From an uncultured Bacteroides sp. (lineage in GTDB: Bacteria; Bacteroidota; Bacteroidia; Bacteroidales; Bacteroidaceae), in the NCBI GenBank assembly GCA_934716785.1, contig CAKUYM010000002.1:1-56221 (forward strand): DNA of 56,221 bases, written 5' to 3'. Shown piece after piece: positions 19,616-27,161 of this stretch. Each line of letters starts with the position of its first letter. Position 1 is the stretch's first letter. A program made the translations under genes and the position numbers. Below the pieces are notes generated by a model. The model was not told where the DNA came from. It saw only the letters and a program-made list of their open reading frames with translations, and did no database searches.

Positions 19616-20691
19616 TTAATTTTCAAAGAAAAACTCTTAAGAAAACAAAAAATCTATTTTAAAGAAGGAGTCAGATAAATGCTCTCTTCTATTTCGAATG
19701 AATACCTTAAGCTTTGTCTTATTATAATTTAATATCATCATGAGACGACTTATACTATCTATTACCACTGTGCTTCTAAATTTCAACGGATTGATTACTG
19801 CATAAAACAAGATAAAGAGCCATATCGTTAAACACGTCTATTGTCAACATATAAGAGAGAAGAGATAAGTTTCAATAAGAATGATGTGAAAGGCATCTAG
19901 GAAGATCAGACAGCACCTATTGATATACATGTATAGGAGACTTGATAAATAGTACCTCCATACAAAAACAAGCAAGGGTTAAAAAAGATGATTTGCCTAC
20001 AGCAAACGAATACAATATTTAGTACAACTTTTTTAAGACAAAATAGATTCTATTACTTTAGTACAACAAAAGGATCTTACATCAAGGAACCGTTTTCTTT
20101 TTCGGTCTAATGATAAATATAATCATAAGTGCTCAAACATTAAGACTCGTAAAATAACCATACAACACAGGAAGATATTGCAATAGTAAAATATTACCTA
20201 TTATAATACGATCTTTATCACTTCAACTAGGTTCTGCAATATTTCTATCCCTTCCATATTTACTTTTACGCTAAACAGCATGCAGTAATATTTTTCATTC
20301 TAAACATATTATATTTAAGTTCCTATTTTTTAAACCGGAAGTGACAGATAAGAAGAGATGGCACTAAAAAAGCTATACCATTATAGTTGACTTTATTCTA
20401 AAAAGAATATCGTATATCTAACATAAGAAAGCTAACTATTTGGTAAATTCATGTGTATTAGGTTCTTTCATTTTAATAACAGCTATAAGGTGTTGCCTGG
20501 CAACCCATCGTCGTCAGTTCTAATAGTTACTATTTTACTAATTTCCTCTCCGAATTTTCAGCTCAAACTGACCTCCAATGCCTTCGCAAGCGTCAGCCTG
20601 TTTGCAAACGAGTTTGGATAACATCACAAAATTAATGACCTTGTAATCGACGGTATATCATAAAATGGATTCAACCATCCATGATCCGATT
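19616..20691. other. AT-rich gap of 1.1 kb without a convincing gene
   Basis: No frame of useful length or recognisable protein is seen on either strand. Two copies of TTTAGTACAAC (near 20018 and 20058) form a short direct repeat. A perfect odd palindrome GTTGCCTGGCAAC lies at about 20494-20506 next to the IS scars. The gap probably holds the promoter of the GH20 unit at its left and decayed insertion DNA at its right. Confidence 0.5.
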
Positions 20692-20840
20692 TTAAGAATT
20701 GTCTTTCGTGAATATATGCCAGATAGCAACAAGTATTTTACGTGCAATCGGACCTGTACCTTCGTCTTGTTTTTCTTTCGAACAGTAAGTTGTTTGTGGC
20801 TAAACTTATTGAGGAAGGATCTTTGTGTCCGGGAAGCCTT
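20692..20840 (-). mobile_element. Possible IS110-family transposase C-terminal scrap
   Basis: A minus-strand frame ending at a stop at 20694-20692 reads GTGPIARKILVAIWHIFTKD. This resembles the last helix of IS110/IS116/IS902 transposases (ARKILxAIW). It abuts the truncated 3' end of the IS256 remnant, so the two scraps were joined by a later event. The family call rests on about 20 residues. Confidence 0.35.
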
Positions 20841-21602
20841 TCAGCCCATCAACGCAAGCAATAAGGATATCATGAACTCCACGGTTCTGCAAATCCGTCA
20901 GTACGTTTAACCAGAAATTTGCTCCCTCGTTTTTAGAGATATACATTCCAAGCAAATCCTTGTGGCCTTCCTTGTCTATACTTAAGACGTTGCAGATTGC
21001 GCGGGTAATGGTACACCCTCTCTCGTCAGTGACTTTATAATGGATAGCGTCCATCCAGACTATCGGATAAACATCATCAAGGATACGGGAACGCCAAGCC
21101 TTTATTTCTGGAAGAACACGGTCGGTTATTGAACTAATCGTTTCGGCAGAAACACGGTTGCCGAGATTTTCCTCCATCCAGTCACTGATCTCACGTGTGC
21201 TGTTACCAAGGGCATAAAGTCCGATGATACGGTCTGCTACACCCTCAGCCAAGATGGTCTCACGCTTCTTTATAAACTGAGGCTCAAAACTTGAATTACG
21301 GTCACGAGGGGTAGACACAGTGACCTCACCTAATGGAGTCTGGACTTGCTTCTACATTTTACCATTACGACGATTACCTAACTGACGTTCTTCTTCTGTA
21401 AGAGGGCATCCATCTCACCTTCCAATGCTGCATTCAATATACTTTCCAATAAGGGGGCAAAAGCACCATCCTTACCTAACAAAGGCTTACCGGCTTTCAG
21501 CTGTTCAATAGCCTTGTTCTTGATACTTTCAAAATCAAATTCTGCTTTCATAAAAAAACTGTGTTAGCAAAGTTAATATTTTATTCCTTGCTGACACAGT
21601 TT
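20806..21602 (-). mobile_element. Truncated, mutated IS256-family transposase
   Basis: The transposase starts at the ATG at 21551 (MKAEFDFESIKNKAIEQL) and runs about 50 codons. It then changes frame near 21405 and meets a TAG before continuing as KQVQTPLGEVTVSTPRDRN. The open part 20806-21318 (170 aa) covers the DDE catalytic start (IVWMDAIHYKVTDE) and the second Asp region (ILIACVDGLKGFPD). It then breaks off, so the third catalytic acidic residue and the last third are missing. Just before the ATG, 21556-21570 and 21588-21602 form a 15-bp inverted repeat with one mismatch, probably the IS end region. It cannot be active. Confidence 0.85.
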
Positions 21603-21794
21603 AATTTACATTCTCTTTTAATGTATATTCCACTTACCACTACCAAATTTATTTAAACTGTTATTTACACATTTATGTTGTATATAGGGGGTGTCACACG
21701 TTTACACCTCTCCTGACAACACTGCCATACGTGACATAACTCACTAAGAAACAAGGGATGTAAGTGCAATATAAGAAAATATCCAAAATGGAAA

Positions 21795-21881
21795 TTCACA
21801 CTAAAGACACCACCGTTCATAAAATTTACACCCCTTGTTCATGTACTTTATACCCTACATTCATACACTTTACACCCCATA
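21795..21881. repeat. Iteron-like direct repeats, three 22-bp units plus one diverged unit
   Basis: Units at 21816-21837, 21838-21859 and 21860-21881 are exact 22-bp steps. They share TTCAT at the start and TTTACACCCC or TTTATACCCT in the middle. A weaker unit (TTCACACTAAAGACACC) precedes them at 21795. Another TTTACACC lies at about 21700. The array is 38 bp from the 3' end of the DUF3987 gene. Size and spacing are like replication iterons; a recombinase or repressor binding site is also possible. Confidence 0.65.
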
Positions 21882-21919
21882 AAAATACAGAGGTACAAAT
21901 AGGAACATCTACCTGTTTG

Positions 21920-23557
21920 TCATAATTGATTATTTTCATATTTCCTAAAGAGGTACCTAAGCTTATCTTTTGAAATTCCAAGTTTTTTAGCTATGGTTCC
22001 TAATCCGATTACTTTTCCTTTTTCATCTTTTGTACCTCTGCGACTATGCCACCATTCAATCTCTTCCTTTGTCGGTTCTCGTCTTGCCGGTACACGGGAC
22101 TGGTGACTGACAGCAACACCGGTTATTGCCTGCAGTACGTTACTGTCTGTTTTAGAAAACTTTGTAATATATCTCTCCATACAGTAATTGGCAATATAGA
22201 CAGACAAATTCTCTACTGTTTTGCGTTTTCTTCTCTGGTCAGCATCAGGATTACCGGTCAGCATGTGAAGGACAATTGCACAATGGAAAGCAATACAGGC
22301 AATTCCATTCCTCATGCCGTTACGTTCTGCTATGTGGTCCTCCAGATATTGCTCATACTGCTGATCGGTCCATTTCTTCAAGGCTCTATTTACATAATCG
22401 AGATTGACCGCATACTCGCCACAAGGAATATCACCGTTAACCGGATCGTGGTAGAAACTGTATGTACGCCGCCATTCATCAATCCGGTCTCTGATATTCT
22501 CCAATGCAGCACCTTTAGGCAAGTCTAAAGTAGGAGAGTCCGCAGACAGTTCAGGAATCACGGAGAAACAAAAACGACGGGCAGTTCCACCTTCCACCTC
22601 TTTCTCATTTATGAGTGAATCAACAGCGTTGGGGGTACCTGTAAACGTACAATTAAAATATACAGGAAAAAATCCTCTGGTAGAACTCCTGCCGTTATTG
22701 TTCTGATATACATCATCATTATCAAACGCATTGCGAAGATATGAAAATTTAAGTCCACCCTTTCTAGAAAATGCCTCGTACACTTTGACTAATTCTGTTT
22801 CCATCGCATATATGTGAACACCTTGATTAAAAGCAAGAATATCCATAAATTTAGATGCGGAAACATTGATGCCTGCTGTCTGGATGATTTGTTGACAACC
22901 CTCAAGTTGCAGTTTATTGCGGTCCGATTCGAGAATGCGATGAAACAATACCTTATAGACAGTATTGAAATTACCCTTACCCGAGCCGCTAGCACCCTCT
23001 ATAATCGTAAGCAGACTAGGAGAGTGAAACTTCTTGTCTAAAAACTCCGCACGTACTTTTGAAAAGCATATACCACCGAATGCCGAAAGCAAATGAAGCA
23101 TCATTGCGTCCTGATAGCCATCGGGAGAGGCAGCCAAAACATCCACCAGAATAGGAATTGTAGAATAATCAGGCATAACGTACTCCGAATGAAACTTTTC
23201 AATCCACGAATGCAGCGATAGTTGGGATACACAGTTTTCTCTCTGACAATTGGGAGAGTACGCACTATTCTGTCTAAGAAGCACATCTTTCTTAATCTCA
23301 CCCGCAGCATTTTTCTTCTGTATGTTGTTTTCCGTACGGGCATTATCAAGATCAATCTTGTTTCGGGTTACTCCCTTGTCCTTACGAATCTCTTCATCTG
23401 TATCAATTTTCTTTTTATACTTGTAAAAACCAACGCCGGCAATACCGAGAATTAAGCATGCGCTACCAAATTTTAGCATACTAAGAAAAGGGGCTCTACC
23501 TTTGTATCTAATTCCGGTACCAAAAGGCCCCTTCAGATATATAGTTTCATTTGACAT
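21920..23557 (-). CDS. DUF3987 primase/helicase-like ATPase with N-terminal membrane anchor
   Basis: A 545-residue protein. Residues about 27-46 form a hydrophobic segment followed by KYKKK, a likely inner-membrane anchor, unusual for this family. A charged linker follows. From about 115 the DUF3987 core begins; this domain is found in mobile-element replication proteins. The P-loop GASGSGKGN is at 188-196. Later motifs include VHIYAMETELVKVYEAF and FNCTFTGTPNAVDSL, where the family tests ATP hydrolysis. The C-terminus carries a small HTH-like region (LGTIAKKLGISKDKLRYLFRKY). It is last in the minus-strand set and next to the iteron-like repeats, so a role in replication of the excised element is plausible. 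Confidence 0.8.
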   Translation of the reverse strand: MSNETIYLKGPFGTGIRYKGRAPFLSMLKFGSACLILGIAGVGFYKYKKKIDTDEEIRKDKGVTRNKIDLDNARTENNIQKKNAAGEIKKDVLLRQNSAYSPNCQRENCVSQLSLHSWIEKFHSEYVMPDYSTIPILVDVLAASPDGYQDAMMLHLLSAFGGICFSKVRAEFLDKKFHSPSLLTIIEGASGSGKGNFNTVYKVLFHRILESDRNKLQLEGCQQIIQTAGINVSASKFMDILAFNQGVHIYAMETELVKVYEAFSRKGGLKFSYLRNAFDNDDVYQNNNGRSSTRGFFPVYFNCTFTGTPNAVDSLINEKEVEGGTARRFCFSVIPELSADSPTLDLPKGAALENIRDRIDEWRRTYSFYHDPVNGDIPCGEYAVNLDYVNRALKKWTDQQYEQYLEDHIAERNGMRNGIACIAFHCAIVLHMLTGNPDADQRRKRKTVENLSVYIANYCMERYITKFSKTDSNVLQAITGVAVSHQSRVPARREPTKEEIEWWHSRRGTKDEKGKVIGLGTIAKKLGISKDKLRYLFRKYENNQL

Positions 23558-23700
23558 ATGTTTAAAATATAATAAAGTGTTACCATCACTCCGAATGATT
23601 AATATTCTTTTTGTTCAGCCTCCTTATCAGCTTTTGGAGACTCTACCAAGGTATTATTATCATTACGAGAAACTGTGCCGTTTTTTAGATTGCCAGAATA

Positions 23701-23880
23701 TTACATACTGGTCTTTCCATCCCCCATGATAGCGTTACCCTGCCCCGCATCAAACACAAACACACCCTGCAGAATCTGCTCATGCATATACAATACGCAA
23801 TGAGAATGCTTTACAGACCCTACATAAGATGTATTACCGGATCTGACTTTAATCCAACCAAAACGATTACTATTTCCCAT
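23701..23880 (-). CDS. Small element protein (59 aa) with in-frame stop before a coding-like tail
   Basis: The ATG at 23880-23878 (MGNSNRFGWIKV) gives 59 residues ending GDGKTSM and a TAA at 23703-23701. The protein looks beta-rich (VLYMHEQILQGVFVFDAG). Directly after the TAA the same frame continues for 33 hydrophilic codons (YSGNLKNGTVSRNDNN and on to EAEQKEY) to a second TAA at 23601-23599. The tail looks coding, so the first TAA may be a nonsense mutation in a 93-residue gene, or the stop may be read through. A longer upstream frame overlaps the radical SAM gene and is not the start. Function unknown. Confidence 0.5.
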   Translation of the reverse strand: MGNSNRFGWIKVRSGNTSYVGSVKHSHCVLYMHEQILQGVFVFDAGQGNAIMGDGKTSM

Positions 23881-23897
23881 ATTTTTATTTTGTGATA

Positions 23898-23918
23898 ACC
23901 GGGGCCTTATCCCCCGGT
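23898..23918 (-). promoter_or_regulatory. GC-rich hairpin between radical SAM gene and small ORF
   Basis: ACCGGGG (23898-23904) and CCCCGGT (23912-23918) form a perfect 7-bp stem with a 7-nt loop in otherwise AT-rich DNA. It lies 18 bp after the radical SAM stop and 18 bp before the small ATG. There is no T-run after it on the minus strand, so it is more likely an mRNA processing or stability structure than a terminator. Confidence 0.45.
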
Positions 23919-23935
23919 CATCTGATTTATAACTG

Positions 23936-24688
23936 CTATTTGCTAATGAATTCACGCAGACTCTCCTTCCAATACACAGAAGTATGACCCAAGGACTGGA
24001 CTTTTGCCACAAAGTCACGTATCTGCTGGGGGGTATAGTCTTTCTTACCACTAAGAATGCCGATCTTGTAATGGTCACAGAAACCAAGCGTTTCCACAAT
24101 CATGGCAAACGAGAGGGCAGGATCAATAACAGGCTCAATACTCGCCCATGTGCTTATACCGGCATTGTGCAATTCAGCCATGGCATGAACGCGCTCCATA
24201 TTGCTACTTGCACCGGGTTCAAGATCATCACGGCCTGTTAACGTAAAACCTACAGAGATTAGTCCCTTATGGGATAAGGCATTCTGGACAGCAGGATGAT
24301 GGAGCCAGTCCGCACGCTTGGTAAGAACTTTACAGAAGACACCCTGGGACTGTGCCTCATCCATACATCTAAAATTGAGTTCAATGGTTTCAGGCAGGCA
24401 GGGATCGGACACAAAGTTGAAATGAAGGCCGCCATCCTTAATGATGGTTTCCCTATGCCTGGTCAGTTCAGATACGAAAATTTTAAAAGCGGTCTCGGTA
24501 TCAACGAGTGATTTCTTCAAAGACACAATGTTGCCTCCAAGCGTACCCGCCATAATGTTATGGTTATTAAAACAGTAGGTACAACTATGAGGACAGCCAT
24601 TATATAAATTGCAGGCCCAATTGCTGTATTCACCGGCCTTTCTGCCTGGTTCATAAATAGCCTTACCGTGAAAATTGTTTTTTTTCAT
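23936..24688 (-). CDS. Radical SAM protein (SplB-like / Rv2578c-type)
   Basis: A 250-residue protein. The radical SAM motif is GCPHSCTYCF, with the [4Fe-4S] cysteines C32, C36 and C39 (CX3CX2C). It opens with KAIYEPGRKAGEYSNWACNL, close in layout to SplB-like radical SAM proteins found in phages and mobile elements. Later segments LHFNFVSDPCLPETIEL, CKVLTKRADWL, SVGFTLTGRDDLEPGA and TWASIEPVIDP fit the partial TIM barrel. These enzymes cleave SAM to a 5'-deoxyadenosyl radical; the substrate here is unknown. It is short and has no extra Fe-S domain. The neighbours are element genes, not a metabolic pathway, which suggests a role in DNA or phage biology. Confidence 0.85.
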   Translation of the reverse strand: MKKNNFHGKAIYEPGRKAGEYSNWACNLYNGCPHSCTYCFNNHNIMAGTLGGNIVSLKKSLVDTETAFKIFVSELTRHRETIIKDGGLHFNFVSDPCLPETIELNFRCMDEAQSQGVFCKVLTKRADWLHHPAVQNALSHKGLISVGFTLTGRDDLEPGASSNMERVHAMAELHNAGISTWASIEPVIDPALSFAMIVETLGFCDHYKIGILSGKKDYTPQQIRDFVAKVQSLGHTSVYWKESLREFISK

Positions 24689-24768
24689 TGTCGTAAAATA
24701 TTAAGTTTATTAATAGGTCGTTTGATACATCTCATTTCAAAACAAGTCATAAGTAACTGTGGAATAAA

Positions 24769-25119
24769 TTATTTCTCTTCTTTGACAGTTTTATTCATGA
24801 CCGTCCTACTCAGATGCCGTTCCATACCTCTCAGTGATACACCATACTCGGCGGCAATCTGTTTATGGGACATTCCCCTTTTCGCCATCATATCCCATTT
24901 TCTGATCATACCGGACGTAATCCGGGTTCTCATACGCTTTTGAGAAATTGGCGTTTGTAACGGCATAGCTGTTTCGGTATCATTCACCACATCATCAGAT
25001 ACGGCAGATATTTCTTTTGTCTGCTTGCGTCTCTTGACAAATCGGTTATAAATCCATACATCTATACCGAGTTCTATGGTCACTATACCAATTCCTATTA
25101 CTTCTTTTTTATTATCCAT
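24769..25119 (-). CDS. Membrane-anchored HTH protein of the element
   Basis: I chose the ATG at 25119 (MDNKKEVIGIGIVTIELGID), giving 116 residues; a longer frame to 25299 has a less protein-like start. A hydrophobic N-terminus (about 7-24) ends in YNRFVKRRKQ, a single membrane helix with positive-inside flank. The C-terminal half has an HTH-like segment (MIRKWDMMAKRGMSHKQIAA then YGVSLRGMERHLSR), as in Hin/Trp-type resolvase or terminase small-subunit HTHs. It may tether element DNA to the membrane. It lies 80 bp upstream of the radical SAM gene in the same direction. Confidence 0.6.
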   Translation of the reverse strand: MDNKKEVIGIGIVTIELGIDVWIYNRFVKRRKQTKEISAVSDDVVNDTETAMPLQTPISQKRMRTRITSGMIRKWDMMAKRGMSHKQIAAEYGVSLRGMERHLSRTVMNKTVKEEK

Positions 25120-25508
25120 ATCTATTGCATTTTTTACTATCCGTGTACATACCATTTTTATAAATGGTATTCTCCAGTCGTTTTTTTTGAGAGATTCTTT
25201 ATCCATAGGTATCCCAAACTTGCTAAAGCCACACCGGTACCAATGAATATAGACTATGATGCTCCTAACCACCGGTGGTAATCTCTGACAAACATTCAAG
25301 CTTCTTGATGTTTTCTGAGTATATTAAATTTTTAATTACTATTTTGCCACACATATCTTCATGTATTTTATATGTTAAGCGTTTTTGATTATAAATTTAA
25401 ACCGAACCTGGTAATAAGGCAATCACTATATCCTGTAACCCTTTTAGGGTCTCCTTTATTCTGTTTTATGCGATAGTTATTTTTGCACATGTCAATTTCT
25501 ATCAATCT
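25120..25508. other. Gap of 389 bp between HTH gene and 81-aa gene
   Basis: The first 180 bp could encode an N-terminal extension of the HTH protein in frame (MNVCQRLPPVV and MDKESLKKNDW are possible starts), but this looks less likely. The rest is AT-rich with no recognisable gene, RNA or strong terminator. It probably holds the promoter of the HTH-radical SAM-DUF3987 set. Confidence 0.4.
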
Positions 25509-25754
25509 TTAAGTTCTAAACTTCTCATCTACAATGTTTTTCAAAAACCTTGTCAAGGCTTTCTTTAGATTTAATATCTGTCTCACATCGGTCTTGACTT
25601 GCTTTTTGTCTTGACCTTGATTCATCGCTATCTCCTCCAGTCTCTCCTCTATGCTGCGAGCGTTACTTGGCTTCATAGTATAACTAGCCACAAGAAGGGC
25701 TTGTAAATACTCCATGTATTCTTGTTTATTGGTTGTCTCTATTCTCATACTCAT
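25509..25754 (-). CDS. Small helical protein of the element (81 aa), unknown
   Basis: Soluble, charged and fully helical by eye: MSMRIETTNKQEYMEYLQAL then SIEERLEEIAMNQGQDKK and LKKALTRFLKNIVDEKF. There is no signal peptide or membrane segment. It is preceded by its own upstream region with TATGAAA repeats and by a terminator, so it is transcribed separately from the 412-aa gene. Size and charge would suit a DNA-binding or anti-repressor accessory protein, but I do not recognise the family. Confidence 0.5.
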   Translation of the reverse strand: MSMRIETTNKQEYMEYLQALLVASYTMKPSNARSIEERLEEIAMNQGQDKKQVKTDVRQILNLKKALTRFLKNIVDEKFRT

Positions 25755-25807
25755 TTGTTTTTTGATTCTGGGGTAAAATTATAAACTGCCTGAGAATCCA
25801 TCAAACT

Positions 25808-25852
25808 CTATGAAAACACTAATGAAAACTATGAAACTATGAAATTGGGAAT
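25808..25852. repeat. Short tandem TATGAAA/AATGAAA repeats upstream of the 81-aa gene
   Basis: Four copies of (T/A)ATGAAA occur in about 35 bp (CTATGAAAAC, TAATGAAAAC, TATGAAAC, TATGAAATTG). They lie between the terminator and the start of the 81-aa gene. They could be a regulator binding array for that gene. Confidence 0.4.
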
Positions 25853-25888
25853 ACAAAAAAACACTTACCTGACCGATAAGTGTTGTTT
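25853..25888 (-). terminator. Rho-independent terminator of the 412-aa gene
   Basis: On the minus strand AACACTTA (25884-25877) and TAAGTGTT (25867-25860) form an 8-bp perfect stem with a 9-nt loop, followed by a run of T (complement of the A-run at 25854-25860). It lies 23 bp after the stop of the 412-aa gene at 25907. Confidence 0.75.
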
Positions 25889-25906
25889 GACGGATGGGAA
25901 GAGAAT

Positions 25907-27145
25907 TTATTTCAGACTATTAAATATTCCTTGCATTCTAGTGGACGGACTGGTCGCTTGATTCTTTGCTCCGTTGATTTTCGGTGGAATTCCGTTAATA
26001 TCATGGAAGAAATTTTTGGTCTTTTCCCAGATTTTTGTAGTACCTTCATAGTATTCCCAGATCAAACTGAACAGTTCACGTGACTGACCTTGCCAACTGA
26101 TGGAGGAAGGGTCGTCTCTCTGAGGAGCATAGTCAGGACACATCCGATACATGAAAGAGAAGTAGGTTTCTTCATCCCATTTTAATAAGCTTTTATCAAC
26201 AAGAGCCCTATATAGTCTACGGCATCTTTCTTCATTCATTTTTCCCCCCTTAGCGACATAGCAAAAATATTCATTTTTACTTTTCTTCCTTTTGATATTT
26301 TCCGGAATAACCAACTCTGTAATAAACTTGTCTTTAAAAAGCTCCAATATTTCTACTGTTTCACCTGTATAAGTCCTTATATCTATTTCTTCTTTCAGAA
26401 TGGATGCCTCTATTTTTTTTGTATGTTCACATAAGGAGATAAGCTTCTGCACCCGTTCAACCGCATCAATATTGATTTTTAATTCTAAAAAATTATGATG
26501 TAAATAAATACATGCAAAAAAGAATCTCATCACACTTTGATACATATAGTGATAATCTAGGTTTGGGAGCGATGCATCATCTTCCGTTTCTTCCATATCT
26601 ATCCCTTCAAGTATAGCATAGTTCATTTTTGTATCTTTCTCATTCAATAGTATATATTTGTTCTCCAGAATGAAATGTATTCGATCTGATGGTTGGATAT
26701 CTTGGTTAGAAAGAAAAGACGCCAACATACGTATATAATACCAGACTTTTGCCACCAATGCTGCTGTCTCGTATTTCGCTGGCGAGAGTAAGGTTATGGT
26801 ATCAACAAATTTTGTAGTGTTTTTCTCTATTACATATTTTACCAGTATACGCTTTGTCTTTCTGTTTACTTTAAGTATTTCTATTATTTGAGAAACTTCC
26901 TTTTGTGACATTTCTTCAAGCATGTCGTAAAAGCTCCATTCGCATAATGACATTTCGTCCCCGTCACCTATTTCCTCCTCGTCACCTTCGTTAATCGCTT
27001 GTTGTATCAATCTTTCAAGAGATATGCCTTCTAACTCTTCCGCCATGGCGAATAATAATTCATCATGATATTGGGAGGGATATATATTCGCATATCTAAA
27101 CAGCTGGTAATTTTGTAGTCTTAAATATCTTTTATATTTTTGCAT
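25907..27145 (-). CDS. Unknown element protein (412 aa), divergent from the recombinase
   Basis: A soluble, mostly helical protein with an acidic stretch near residue 53 (NEGDEEEIGDGDEMS). Landmarks are RYANIYPSQYHDELLFAMAE near the N-terminus, KVWYYIRMLASFL in the middle and a C-terminal block CRRLYRALVDKSLL, FMYRMCPDYAP, ISWQGQSRELFSLIWEYY. That C-terminal pattern (Cys-Arg-rich helix, then Trp-rich helices, then GAKNQA) reminds me of accessory proteins of Bacteroides mobile elements, but I cannot name the family. It starts 16 bp from the recombinase start on the opposite strand and covers the recombinase promoter with its first codons. It could regulate the recombinase. It is followed by a good terminator. 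Confidence 0.65.
   Translation of the reverse strand: MQKYKRYLRLQNYQLFRYANIYPSQYHDELLFAMAEELEGISLERLIQQAINEGDEEEIGDGDEMSLCEWSFYDMLEEMSQKEVSQIIEILKVNRKTKRILVKYVIEKNTTKFVDTITLLSPAKYETAALVAKVWYYIRMLASFLSNQDIQPSDRIHFILENKYILLNEKDTKMNYAILEGIDMEETEDDASLPNLDYHYMYQSVMRFFFACIYLHHNFLELKINIDAVERVQKLISLCEHTKKIEASILKEEIDIRTYTGETVEILELFKDKFITELVIPENIKRKKSKNEYFCYVAKGGKMNEERCRRLYRALVDKSLLKWDEETYFSFMYRMCPDYAPQRDDPSSISWQGQSRELFSLIWEYYEGTTKIWEKTKNFFHDINGIPPKINGAKNQATSPSTRMQGIFNSLK
27112..27142 (+). promoter_or_regulatory. Consensus promoter of the serine recombinase gene
   Basis: TTTG (27112-27115), a 19-bp spacer and TATTTTTG (27135-27142) match the Bacteroides -33/-7 consensus fully. The recombinase ATG is at 27162. 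The promoter lies inside the first codons of the opposite-strand 412-aa gene, so the two genes must interfere with or regulate each other. Confidence 0.65.
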
Positions 27146-27161
27146 TATAAAAACAGTTACT

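Noticed and set aside
20494..20506. Palindrome GTTGCCTGGCAAC as a terminator or operator
   Set aside because: No T-run and no gene nearby that it would serve; it is noted only as part of the IS-scarred gap.
23701..24099. 132-aa frame overlapping the radical SAM gene
   Set aside because: Its first 73 codons overlap the conserved radical SAM C-terminus; only the part from 23880 is plausible.
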